Source: Bacteroidia bacterium
GTDB lineage: Bacteria; Bacteroidota; Bacteroidia; UBA4408
Assembly: GCA_020845635.1 (NCBI GenBank)
Contig: JADLFI010000006.1
Coordinates: 56,211 to 120,210 of the forward strand
Direction of reading: 5' to 3'
DNA: 64,000 bases
Of the stretch, positions 48,175 to 56,489 are shown one piece after another. Every line of letters starts with the position of its first letter. The first letter of the stretch is position 1. A model generated the notes under the pieces. That model was not told the origin of the DNA. It saw only the letters and a list, made by a program, of their open reading frames with translations, and did not search any database. The position numbers and the translations under genes are program-made.

Positions 48175-49350
48175 ATGAAAAAATTTTACTTTTTTGCTTT
48201 AACCTTTGCTTTTGCCATAGGTGCAAATGCGCAAAGTTTGATTACAAAGCCTTCTGACAGATACAAATTAAATGCTCAGGAAGTGCTTAGTCAGAGAAGC
48301 CATCACGGAATTATGAGCCGTGCTCAGTCTTTCTACATGGATCACAGTGTTGGTAATTATGACGATGGATTTTATGTTTGGCAGTTTAATTCACTTTATA
48401 CAAACGTAGATTCAAGCCTTAACTTTGCCGGATTATCATTAAGTAAGATTGCCGGTTTTACTGATCCTGCCGATCCATCAGGAAGTATTGTTGACTCTTC
48501 TTATTTTGGCTTTATGTCTTCATACCCAATGGATATTGGAATTATTGTTGACTCTATTTTTGCTCAAATTACTCACGAAAATAATAGTCAGAGTTACGAT
48601 CGTTTCACCTTCCAAGTAGTGGAACTAAACGCTCAGGGAGCCCCTGCAGGTTCTAATGGTGTTCCTACGAATGTACTTTGGGAAGTAGTAGATAGTACTA
48701 ATGTTTCTTTAAGTTCAGGTGGTCAATGGTTAGGTCAAGGTGCCGCTGTTGTTTTAGCTTATGCTACTGATAATGGTTTAACTAAGGCCGGTGCAGGTTC
48801 TAAACTTGGATTAATTTACAAATATGAAGACCCTACAAAACAAGATACCAGCTCTATTCTTGCCGGTTATATGAAAGATCCGGCCAACCCGAATAATGCA
48901 CTTAAAAGTACTCTTCGCACTTCATATATGAGATATCCTCCAATGATTCCTAATGTTACTTTAAACTCAAACGTAGGTTATGGTTCTCCTGTAGGAAGTC
49001 AAGGTTGGTTTGAAGCACAAAACTGGGGCTTCTGGGCTAACGTATCAGTAGGTACTGACATTGCCGGATACCAAGAAAATCCTGCCAATGGATTTAGAGT
49101 AATTGAGGCTTATCCAAACCCTACCAATAATGTTACTAATGTTTCTTATAGATTAGGTGTTACAAGTGATGTTTCTTTAGTTGTTACTGATATTGTTGGA
49201 AAAGTTGTATATACTGATGTTCAGGCTCAACAAACAGCCGGGAAACATACTATTAGTTTAAACACTGAAAATTTAAACGATGGTGTTTATATCTATACTT
49301 TTACTGCTAACAATGCTTCAGTAAGCAAAAAGTTTGTAGTAAAACACTAA
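48175..49350 (+). CDS. T9SS-exported protein of an unrecognised family, copy 1
   Basis: A 391-residue secreted protein. A signal peptide (~1-19, ends GANAQ) is followed by ~290 residues I cannot assign. The C-terminus is a T9SS type A domain (VIEAYPNPTNNVTNVSY ... GVYIYTFTANN). The middle part shares scattered blocks with the next gene: SLNFAGLSLSKIAGF, THENNS, NVLWEVVDS, TSYMRYPP and EAQNWGFW correspond in order to blocks of copy 2. This shows a common family and a tandem duplication. It lies after the ATP synthase terminator, with a -7 element and a terminator of its own. Confidence 0.85.
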   Translation: MKKFYFFALTFAFAIGANAQSLITKPSDRYKLNAQEVLSQRSHHGIMSRAQSFYMDHSVGNYDDGFYVWQFNSLYTNVDSSLNFAGLSLSKIAGFTDPADPSGSIVDSSYFGFMSSYPMDIGIIVDSIFAQITHENNSQSYDRFTFQVVELNAQGAPAGSNGVPTNVLWEVVDSTNVSLSSGGQWLGQGAAVVLAYATDNGLTKAGAGSKLGLIYKYEDPTKQDTSSILAGYMKDPANPNNALKSTLRTSYMRYPPMIPNVTLNSNVGYGSPVGSQGWFEAQNWGFWANVSVGTDIAGYQENPANGFRVIEAYPNPTNNVTNVSYRLGVTSDVSLVVTDIVGKVVYTDVQAQQTAGKHTISLNTENLNDGVYIYTFTANNASVSKKFVVKH

Positions 49351-49370
49351 GAGTATATAAATACTTATTT

Positions 49371-49407
49371 AAAAGAGGGATTAACTTATGTTAGTCCCTC
49401 TTTTTTT
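49371..49407 (+). terminator. Intrinsic terminator between the tandem T9SS genes
   Basis: Arms AAAAGAGGGATTAAC and GTTAGTCCCTCTTTT (one T:G pair) around TTAT, followed by more T's. It lies 20 bases after the stop, so the two tandem genes are separate units. Confidence 0.8.
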
Positions 49408-49420
49408 ATTGAAAAATTGA

Positions 49421-49428
49421 TAAATTTG
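49421..49428 (+). promoter_or_regulatory. -7 element of the second tandem T9SS gene
   Basis: TAAATTTG, an exact -7 match, 27 bases before the ATG. The -33 position would fall in the T-run of the preceding terminator and is not convincing. Confidence 0.35.
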
Positions 49429-49455
49429 CCACATTAATCGTTTTGAAAAATTCCC

Positions 49456-50577
49456 ATGAAAAAAACTTTACTTTTGTTTTTCTTATTTGCCTCAATAAAC
49501 ACCTTTGCACAAGTTAATATAGGGCCTGTAAGAACCGTTGCGCCTAACACTTCAACAGATAATTTTGTTGGTGCAAACCGAGGCGATTTAGATTTATATA
49601 TTGATTATTCGTATTTGAATAATGACCCTACCAGTACCCGTTGGAGCCTTAATAGTTATTACACGGCAGCAGATACGGCAGTGAATTTTATTGGAGTGGC
49701 ATTTGATAATATTTGTGGTTATTATGATTATGTAAATTATGCTACCACTATTGTTAATGCTACCGATTTAGGTTTCAGTAGTGTTTATCCCAACGATGTT
49801 TTATTGCGCTATGATTCATTACAAGCTTTTGTTGCACATGAGAATAATTCGGGCCAAGCCGATACTATTATTGTTGAATTACGTGAAGTTAATTCAAACG
49901 GTGCCATCTCCACTAATGTGCTCTGGGCCGATAGTGTAATTACTGATGTAGGTCTGTCACCGGGTAATACATGGAGTAATGGTATTCAATCATTTTTCTT
50001 TATGCGTTTTGCAGTTGGTTATAGTACTACAGCCGGTCAGAAAGCCGGGGTAGTTTTTCGTTATCTTAACCACAATAAACTTGATACTTTTGGATTGGCT
50101 GCGGGTTATGTGCCGTTTAGTCCTTCAGGGGTTAGTGCTTTACAAAGCAATTACAAGAACTCATTTTTACGTTATCCTCCTTTTGCCAACTCAATTATCC
50201 GAAATGCAGATTTTCAGATTACCAGTGGTGGCTATTTAGCCGGGCAAAATTGGGTAATTATTCCGCGTGCGCTAGTGTATAATACTGCCATGGGTTTACA
50301 ATCGGCAAAGGGGAACATAAATGTATTAAGCATGTATCCAAACCCCGCTACACAATGGTTAAATGTAAAATTTGAGTCAGAAAAAAATTTACCGGCCATG
50401 CTAACTGTTGTAAATACCATAGGCCAAGTGGTTAAGCAAGTTGAAATTCCAAGCCTTGGGGCTAATGTTTTTATGCAATCAATAGATTGCAGTGATTTGG
50501 ATGCCGGAATGTACGCAGTAAGTATTGTGCAAGATAATCAGTCATATTCGCAGCGTATTATTATCAGCGCAAAATAA
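49456..50577 (+). CDS. T9SS-exported protein of an unrecognised family, copy 2
   Basis: A 373-residue secreted protein with a signal peptide (~1-18, ends NTFAQ) and a C-terminal T9SS type A domain (VLSMYPNPATQWLNVKF ... GMYAVSIVQDNQS). Its central region parallels copy 1: AVNFIGVAFDNICGY, AHENNS, NVLWADSV, NSFLRYPP and AGQNWVII occur in the same order and similar spacing. Outside these blocks the two have diverged a lot, so the duplication is old. No catalytic motif or known domain is apparent. It is convergent with mlaF. Confidence 0.85.
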   Translation: MKKTLLLFFLFASINTFAQVNIGPVRTVAPNTSTDNFVGANRGDLDLYIDYSYLNNDPTSTRWSLNSYYTAADTAVNFIGVAFDNICGYYDYVNYATTIVNATDLGFSSVYPNDVLLRYDSLQAFVAHENNSGQADTIIVELREVNSNGAISTNVLWADSVITDVGLSPGNTWSNGIQSFFFMRFAVGYSTTAGQKAGVVFRYLNHNKLDTFGLAAGYVPFSPSGVSALQSNYKNSFLRYPPFANSIIRNADFQITSGGYLAGQNWVIIPRALVYNTAMGLQSAKGNINVLSMYPNPATQWLNVKFESEKNLPAMLTVVNTIGQVVKQVEIPSLGANVFMQSIDCSDLDAGMYAVSIVQDNQSYSQRIIISAK

Positions 50578-50584
50578 TACTTAG

Positions 50585-51352
50585 CTAGTCGCCAAAATGT
50601 GTTAGGCTTTGTTTAAGTTTCTTCATAAATTCTGAGGCATAAACAAAATTATTGAGTTCAGGACTATTGGTGCGCATTACCTCTTCGCGATGCCCTTGCC
50701 ATTTTATTTCGCCTTTATATAAAAACGAAATATTATCGCCAATTTCCATTACTGAATTCATATCATGAGTAATTACAATAGTTGTCATATTGTACTCTTG
50801 TGTAATTTCATAAATTAAATTATCAATTAAAACAGAGGTGCGGGGGTCAAGTCCTGAGTTGGGTTCATCGCAAAACAGGTACTTCGGGTTCATAGCTATG
50901 GCACGTGCTATTGCTACTCTTTTCTTCATTCCACCACTTATTTCAGACGGATAGAGTTTATGCGCATTTTCTAAGTTTACTCTTGATAAGCAGAAATTGG
51001 CTCTGTCGCGTTGTTCGGAAACACTCATATCGGTAAACATACTTAATGGAAACATGACATTCTCTTCAACCGTATGCGAGTCAAACAATGCACCGCCTTG
51101 AAACAACATGCCAATTTCCTTTCTAATAAGCTTACGGTCTTCAAAATTCATCGCGCAAAAGTTTCTTCCTTCATATAGTATATCTCCTTTATCGGGTAAA
51201 AACAGGCCTACCATAGTTTTTAACAGCACTGTTTTTCCTGAGCCGCTCTCGCCAATAATTAAGTTTGTTTTTCCTCTTTCAAAATGAATATTAATATTAT
51301 TGAGGACTGTTTTATTGCCAAAGCTTTTATGTATATTTTTTACCTCTATCAT
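50585..51352 (-). CDS. mlaF: ABC transporter ATPase of the Mla/MCE lipid-transport system
   Basis: Cytoplasmic ATPase that powers phospholipid trafficking across the envelope with an MlaE permease. The 255-residue protein has Walker A GESGSGKT, the signature SGGMKKRVAIARA, Walker B YLFCDEPNSGLDP and switch VITHDMNS. SGGMKKR and DEPNSGLDP are the variants typical of MlaF-type ATPases. It overlaps mlaE by 4 bases (ATGA). The MCE-domain subunit (MlaD) is not next to it, so the system may be split. Confidence 0.9.
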   Translation of the reverse strand: MIEVKNIHKSFGNKTVLNNINIHFERGKTNLIIGESGSGKTVLLKTMVGLFLPDKGDILYEGRNFCAMNFEDRKLIRKEIGMLFQGGALFDSHTVEENVMFPLSMFTDMSVSEQRDRANFCLSRVNLENAHKLYPSEISGGMKKRVAIARAIAMNPKYLFCDEPNSGLDPRTSVLIDNLIYEITQEYNMTTIVITHDMNSVMEIGDNISFLYKGEIKWQGHREEVMRTNSPELNNFVYASEFMKKLKQSLTHFGD

Positions 51353-52089
51353 GAAAGCAATAATTGTGTAAGGATAAAATTAAATAATAATATTACTATA
51401 CTACTATACACTACAGCATTGGTACTGCTTTTTCCAACTTCCAAAGCTCCGCCTTGTGTGTAATATCCATGGTAAGAACTTACCGAAGTAATGATAAAAG
51501 CGAAGAATAATGTTTTAATTAATGCATAAGAAACATTATAAGGGCGAAAGTCATACTGAATACCATAAATAAATTCATAAGGAGTAACAGCTCCGGTCAT
51601 ACTGCCAAATATCAATCCTCCAAGTAAAGCCAAAAACATACTGATAACAATTAAAAAGGGATTGATAAGAACTGCTGCAACAATTTTAGGTAAAATTAAA
51701 TAAGCTTTGGAATTAATTCCCATTATTTCCAGGGCGTCAATTTGTTCGGTAACACGCATGGTACCAATCTCTGAGGCAATATTAGAACCTACTTTTCCGG
51801 CTAATATTAAACTAATAATAGTAGGTGAAAATTCAAGTACAATGGAGTCTCTTGATGCTAAGCCAACCGCATATAAGGGTATCCAGGGGCTTTCAAATCC
51901 AAAGGCCGATTGTATGGTAATAACAGCACCCATAAATACAGAAATAATGGTTACTATACCTAACGAGCCTACACCTAAACTATCTATTTCTGTAACAAGC
52001 CTGTTACGATATATACTCCATTTTTCGGGTTTGCTAAAAACCCTTGCCATTAAAATGTAATATCTTCCTATGTGAAAAAACCACTTCAT
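51349..52089 (-). CDS. mlaE: MlaE-family ABC permease
   Basis: Membrane permease partner of the ATPase. With ATG at 52089 it has 246 residues; a TTG at 52101 would add four. There are five or six hydrophobic helices. VGSNIASEIGTMRVTEQIDALEIMG is the cytoplasmic coupling region conserved in MlaE proteins. A promoter-like pair on the minus strand (TTTG 52148-52151, TATATTTG 52122-52129, 18-base spacer) lies upstream. It is translated just before mlaF through the ATGA overlap. Confidence 0.9.
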   Translation of the reverse strand: MKWFFHIGRYYILMARVFSKPEKWSIYRNRLVTEIDSLGVGSLGIVTIISVFMGAVITIQSAFGFESPWIPLYAVGLASRDSIVLEFSPTIISLILAGKVGSNIASEIGTMRVTEQIDALEIMGINSKAYLILPKIVAAVLINPFLIVISMFLALLGGLIFGSMTGAVTPYEFIYGIQYDFRPYNVSYALIKTLFFAFIITSVSSYHGYYTQGGALEVGKSSTNAVVYSSIVILLFNFILTQLLLS

Positions 52090-52121
52090 TCCCAAAATCA
52101 ATTATATCAAAACTCTATAGA

Positions 52122-52151
52122 CAAATATATTTTATTTTTGTACAGCTCAAA
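52122..52151 (-). promoter_or_regulatory. Promoter of mlaE-mlaF
   Basis: On the minus strand: TTTG (52148-52151), 18 bases, TATATTTG (52122-52129). The -7 is exact; the spacer is one or two bases shorter than usual. Confidence 0.45.
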
Positions 52152-52186
52152 AGCGATGGGGTTAAAATTATAAACAACTTATATAT

Positions 52187-53125
52187 TTATAATTGTTTAA
52201 GCATTTGTATTGATGCATTATACTCAGCTATCATTTCTTCCACTACGCTTGATGCCGAAATAATTTCATTAATTAAACCCGATACTTGACCTATTTCCAA
52301 CTCGCCTTCGGCTAAATCTCCCTCAAACATGCCTTTTTTGGCGCGACCCCGACCTAAAATCTCGGCTAACTTTTCTTTTCCTGCACCGACTGTATAGGCA
52401 GCCTCAAGCTGACGATAGAAATCATTCTTTATAAGGCGTACCGGGGTTAGTTCTTTTAATGTAAGTATGGTGTCGCCATCAATAGTTTCGGTAACTCTGT
52501 TTTTAAAGTTCTGATGGGCTGATGATTCGTGAGTTGCCACAAAGCGGCTTCCTACTTGTACACCGTCAGCACCTAAGCAAAACATGGCTGCCATTGCAGC
52601 ACCTGTACCTATTCCTCCGGCCGCTATCAAAGGGATGTCAACAGCTTTTCTAACCATTGGTATTAAACAAAGGGTAGTTGTTTCTTCGCGTCCGTTATGC
52701 CCACCTGCCTCAAAACCTTCGGCAACAATAGCATCTACACCGGCCTCAACGCACTTTAAAGCAAACTTAACATTGCTTACCACATGCACTACTTTTATGC
52801 CTTCGGCCTTTAATATGTTAGTCCATGTTTTAGGATTGCCGGCACTGGTAAAAACAATAGGTATTTTTTCCTCAATAATGGTTTTTATATGTTCTTCAAT
52901 ATTGGGATATAGCAATGGAACATTTACGCCAAAAGGCTTATCGGTAGCTTTCTTGCATTTTTGTATGTGCAGTTTTAAAATATCAGGATACATACTGCCA
53001 CTACCTATTAAACCAAGGCCTCCGGCATTGCTTACTGCGGCAGCCAATTCCCAACCGCTGCACCAAATCATACCGGCCTGAATAAGCGGATATTTAATTT
53101 GAAATAAAGAAGTTATTCTATTCAT
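52187..53125 (-). CDS. Nitronate monooxygenase / FabK-like flavoprotein
   Basis: A 312-residue FMN-dependent TIM-barrel protein of the 2-nitropropane dioxygenase family. YPLIQAGMIWCSG at the start, GFEAGGHNGREE (the His is the catalytic-type residue), LIAAGGIGTGAAMAA and GADGVQVGSRFVAT, which bind the FMN phosphate, are visible. The family includes nitronate monooxygenases and the enoyl-ACP reductase FabK; the motifs here do not decide between them. It lies 12 bases after guaB on the same strand and is probably co-transcribed. Confidence 0.82.
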   Translation of the reverse strand: MNRITSLFQIKYPLIQAGMIWCSGWELAAAVSNAGGLGLIGSGSMYPDILKLHIQKCKKATDKPFGVNVPLLYPNIEEHIKTIIEEKIPIVFTSAGNPKTWTNILKAEGIKVVHVVSNVKFALKCVEAGVDAIVAEGFEAGGHNGREETTTLCLIPMVRKAVDIPLIAAGGIGTGAAMAAMFCLGADGVQVGSRFVATHESSAHQNFKNRVTETIDGDTILTLKELTPVRLIKNDFYRQLEAAYTVGAGKEKLAEILGRGRAKKGMFEGDLAEGELEIGQVSGLINEIISASSVVEEMIAEYNASIQMLKQL

Positions 53126-53137
53126 TATATCATTAAA

Positions 53138-54601
53138 TTAGCGTGAATAGTTAGGAGCCTCACGGGTAATAATAATATCATGTGGGTGGTTTTCGCGTAC
53201 TCCGGCCGAAGTAATTTTAATAAATCTTGCTTTTTGAAGTTCCTTTATATTTTTAGCTCCACAATATCCCATACCGGCTCTTAGGCCGCCAACCATTTGA
53301 TATACAATTTCTGATAAGTTTCCTTTGTATGGAACTTTGCCTGATATACCTTCGGGAACAAGTTTTTTTATATCATCCTCAACATCTTGAAAATAGCGAT
53401 CTTTAGAACCGCTTTGCATAGCTTCAATAGAGCCCATTCCGCGATATGCTTTAAACTTTCTTCCTTCAAAAATAATAGTTTCTCCGGGAGACTCGGCCAC
53501 CCCTGCAAACAAGGAACCTATCATTACGCTTCCGGCACCTGCTGCAAGAGCCTTTACTATATCTCCTGTAAATCTTATTCCGCCATCGGCAATTACCGGA
53601 ACACCACTGTTTTTAATTGCTTTAGCACATTCATAAATGGCGGTAAGTTGTGGTACACCTACACCGGCAATAATACGCGTAGTGCAAATTGACCCCGGGC
53701 CAATACCTACTTTTACCGCATCGGCTCCGGCCTTAACCAGTGCTTTGGCGGCCTCGGCAGTGGCTACATTGCCTACAATAATATCTACTTCGGTAAATAT
53801 TTTTTTCATTCGTTTGAGTGTGTCCAGTACTCCTTTTGAGTGACCATGAGCAGTATCAATTATGATAGCATCGGCTCCTGCTTTTATCAAAGCGTTCATT
53901 CGTTCTTCAACATCTGCTGTAACCCCAACGGCAGCGGCTACCCGTAAACGACCATAGCTATCTTTACAAGCATTAGGTCTGATTCGCGATTTAATAATAT
54001 CTTTATAGGTAATTAATCCTACCAGCTTATTGTTTTTATCTACTACCGGTAATTTCTCTATTTTATATTGCTGTAATATACTTTCGGCTTTGGTTAAGTC
54101 TCTTCCATCACGTGTAGTAACAAGTTTGGTGGTCATTACTTCATGAATAGGTCTTTTGAAGTTTTTTTCAAAACGCAAATCCCTATTGGTAACTATTCCT
54201 ACAAGTTTCATTTTATCGTCAACTACCGGAATACCTCCAATTTTATTTTCTTTCATTAATTTTAGAGCCTGCGCAACTTTTTCATTAATATTTATGGTAA
54301 TAGGGTCTTGAATCATTCCGCTTTCTGAACGCTTTACTTTTTTTACCTGTTCGGCCTGAGCTTCAATACTCATGTTTTTATGTAAAACTCCAATACCGCC
54401 TTCTTGGGCAATGGCAATAGCCAGCTCATGTTCTGTTACGGTATCCATAGCAGCCGAAACTATAGGACTTTTGAGAGTAATATTTTTTGAAAAAATTCCG
54501 GTAATATCGGTTTCGCGCGGAAGAATTTCACTATAGGCAGGAATCAGTAATACATCATCAAAGGTAAGACCTTCGTCCCAAAAATTTTTTTGCAAGCTCA
54601 T
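53138..54601 (-). CDS. guaB: IMP dehydrogenase
   Basis: NAD-dependent oxidation of IMP to XMP, the committed step to GMP. The 487-residue protein has a TIM barrel with a CBS pair inserted (~93-205). GPGSICTTR holds the catalytic Cys306; [20 protein letters not shown] and [10 protein letters not shown] (flap and IMP site) are intact. The N-terminal [14 protein letters not shown] is typical. A stand-alone upstream gap of 94 bases separates it from the SRPBCC gene. Confidence 0.97.
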   Translation of the reverse strand: MSLQKNFWDEGLTFDDVLLIPAYSEILPRETDITGIFSKNITLKSPIVSAAMDTVTEHELAIAIAQEGGIGVLHKNMSIEAQAEQVKKVKRSESGMIQDPITININEKVAQALKLMKENKIGGIPVVDDKMKLVGIVTNRDLRFEKNFKRPIHEVMTTKLVTTRDGRDLTKAESILQQYKIEKLPVVDKNNKLVGLITYKDIIKSRIRPNACKDSYGRLRVAAAVGVTADVEERMNALIKAGADAIIIDTAHGHSKGVLDTLKRMKKIFTEVDIIVGNVATAEAAKALVKAGADAVKVGIGPGSICTTRIIAGVGVPQLTAIYECAKAIKNSGVPVIADGGIRFTGDIVKALAAGAGSVMIGSLFAGVAESPGETIIFEGRKFKAYRGMGSIEAMQSGSKDRYFQDVEDDIKKLVPEGISGKVPYKGNLSEIVYQMVGGLRAGMGYCGAKNIKELQKARFIKITSAGVRENHPHDIIITREAPNYSR

Positions 54602-54695
54602 TTTAATTAATTTGGGGCATAAATTTAGTAAATAATAATAAATACAAGGTGTAAATTACCCCAATCAATTTAATAATTTTGGTTCAATTAACACA

Positions 54696-55109
54696 CTAAA
54701 CTATATGTGTACTAATTTTATTAAGATTTGAAGCCAATACATTCAGAAATTTGGTTAATGGTTTTTCAACCATCATTTTTAACATAGGATTCAAGTCTGC
54801 TTCTAAAAACAGTTGCACTTTACAGCTTGTTTCTGCTGTTTTTTGAATTTTTACCGATAAAAATATTGGTGGAATTTTTCCGGTACCTTTATATTTTATG
54901 GTGCTGTACGGCATCTTCTCAATAATTGTAAAACCTATGCTTGGCATGCCTTTTAGAGTAAACGAACATTCCGTTTCAGTGCTTTGCCATTGGCTTACCT
55001 CTTCGGGCATTAGTTTTTCAAAATTATTCAGGTTGGTTAAAAAAGTAAAAATTTGTTCGTCATTCTTATCGACATCTACTATTTCTGATTGTAAGTTTGT
55101 TTGACTCAT
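54696..55109 (-). CDS. SRPBCC-type small ligand-binding protein
   Basis: A 137-residue protein that fits the START-like beta-alpha-beta fold: VDVDKNDEQIFTFLTNLNNF at the N-terminus, a beta-sheet middle, and a long C-terminal helix (MVEKPLTKFLNVLASNLNKI). There is no signal peptide or catalytic motif. It lies 29 bases after pyrE on the same strand, so it should be co-transcribed; I recall a similar pairing in other Bacteroidota. Ligand and function are unknown. Confidence 0.75.
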   Translation of the reverse strand: MSQTNLQSEIVDVDKNDEQIFTFLTNLNNFEKLMPEEVSQWQSTETECSFTLKGMPSIGFTIIEKMPYSTIKYKGTGKIPPIFLSVKIQKTAETSCKVQLFLEADLNPMLKMMVEKPLTKFLNVLASNLNKISTHIV

Positions 55110-55138
55110 ATTTAATTATTGATTATTATTAGTTATTG

Positions 55139-55780
55139 TTATTGTCCCCATATTTCAGGGTTTTGTTTCCAATTGTTTAACGAAGTAACATCATCATTAT
55201 TGATATAACCTGTTTCTAAAGCTGCTTTTATTAAATAATCGTAACTTGTTAGAGAAATCAGCTTGCAATTTTTTTCCTTAAAGGCTGTTTCGGATTTTTT
55301 GAAACCATAAGTAAAAATGGAGACCATACCTAACACTTCGGTGTGTGCATTGCGTAAGGCATCTACTGCTTTTAAGCTACTCATGCCGGTGCTAATTAAA
55401 TCTTCAATTACAAGTACTTTGTCGCCTTCATGATAGCGTCCTTCAATTAAATTGCCCAGACCATGATCTTTGGCTGAAGACCTAACATAAACAAAAGGTA
55501 ATTGAAGTTGCTCGGCAGCTAGTACTCCGTGTGCAATAGCTCCTGTAGCAACACCTGCAACTAAGGTACTTTCTTTAAAATGTTGAACAGCAATTTCGGC
55601 AAAGCCTTTAGCTATGCTTTTTCTAACTTCAGGAAAAGAAAGGGTAACACGATTGTCGCAATAAATAGGGCTTTTCCAGCCCGATGCCCATGTAAAAGGC
55701 TGTTGTGGTTGTAGTTTTACTGCCTTTATTTTTAGTAAAGTTAAGGCTATTTCTTTGGCTGTTTGTTCATTTTCTACCAT
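55139..55780 (-). CDS. pyrE: Orotate phosphoribosyltransferase
   Basis: Transfers ribose-5-phosphate from PRPP to orotate, giving OMP in pyrimidine synthesis. ATG at 55780 gives 213 residues; a TTG three codons upstream is less likely. The PRPP loop VLVIEDLISTGMSS, the FTWASGWKSPIYCDNR start and GVATGAIAHGVLAA are all family-typical. The next gene in the unit is the SRPBCC protein. The upstream region is shared with the divergent Nudix gene. Confidence 0.95.
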   Translation of the reverse strand: MVENEQTAKEIALTLLKIKAVKLQPQQPFTWASGWKSPIYCDNRVTLSFPEVRKSIAKGFAEIAVQHFKESTLVAGVATGAIAHGVLAAEQLQLPFVYVRSSAKDHGLGNLIEGRYHEGDKVLVIEDLISTGMSSLKAVDALRNAHTEVLGMVSIFTYGFKKSETAFKEKNCKLISLTSYDYLIKAALETGYINNDDVTSLNNWKQNPEIWGQ

Positions 55781-55831
55781 AAATACCAATCATAAATTTT
55801 TGTAAAAGTAATGCTTAATGACTATTTTTTA

Positions 55832-55839
55832 TAATTTTG
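55832..55839 (+). promoter_or_regulatory. -7 promoter element of the Nudix gene
   Basis: TAATTTTG, an exact match, placing transcription start near 55845. It overlaps an in-frame TTG at 55837 and so supports the ATG at 55858 as the real start. Confidence 0.4.
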
Positions 55840-55857
55840 TTTGTAATTGTATTGGGT

Positions 55858-56487
55858 ATGGAATTATACAGAGTTTATTTTGGTGATAAAAAATTGATTA
55901 TAGCCGATGAGGCTGATATCAGTATTAATAGTCCTAATACGTTGTTTGCTTCTTTTGATAATAAAGAAATTTTTATTTCGCTGCTTAGCACGCTACAAAA
56001 TAATCTTTCGGTTAATACTATTTATGTTTATCATGATAATCCGGAATTTGTTTGGGAAACATTTAAAGGGTTATATACCATTATTGAGGCTGCCGGAGGT
56101 TTGGTACTAAATATGGCTCAGCATGCTTTACTCATATATCGCTACGGGAAATGGGATTTGCCAAAAGGAAAGGTAGAAAAAGGCGAAAACTTTGAACAGG
56201 CTGCTGTACGCGAAGTAAAAGAAGAGTGTGGGTTAAAGCAGTTGACCGTAAAATCTAAACTTAGCACTACTTATCACGTTTATACCATTAACGAAAAGCA
56301 AATTTTAAAATTTTCGCATTGGTATTTAATGCATTGCTATGAAAATAATCCGCAATTAGTTCCACAAACTGTAGAGAATATTACCGATGTAAAGTGGATG
56401 AGTGAGACAGAAGTATTACAGGTTTTGCCAAAGACTTATCCTAATATTAATAATATTTTGACCTCTTTTTATATAAAGTCAATATAA
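55858..56487 (+). CDS. Nudix hydrolase
   Basis: Hydrolyses a nucleoside-diphosphate-linked compound; the substrate is unknown. With ATG at 55858 it has 209 residues. The Nudix box is complete (GKVEKGENFEQAAVREVKEE, starting at Gly104, with Glu110, Glu119, Glu122 and Glu123 in place). The first ~85 residues are a separate region preceding the fold (VYFGDKKLIIADEA). It is divergent from pyrE and convergent with the TlpA-like gene, ending 2 bases from it. Confidence 0.88.
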   Translation: MELYRVYFGDKKLIIADEADISINSPNTLFASFDNKEIFISLLSTLQNNLSVNTIYVYHDNPEFVWETFKGLYTIIEAAGGLVLNMAQHALLIYRYGKWDLPKGKVEKGENFEQAAVREVKEECGLKQLTVKSKLSTTYHVYTINEKQILKFSHWYLMHCYENNPQLVPQTVENITDVKWMSETEVLQVLPKTYPNINNILTSFYIKSI

Positions 56488-56489
56488 TT

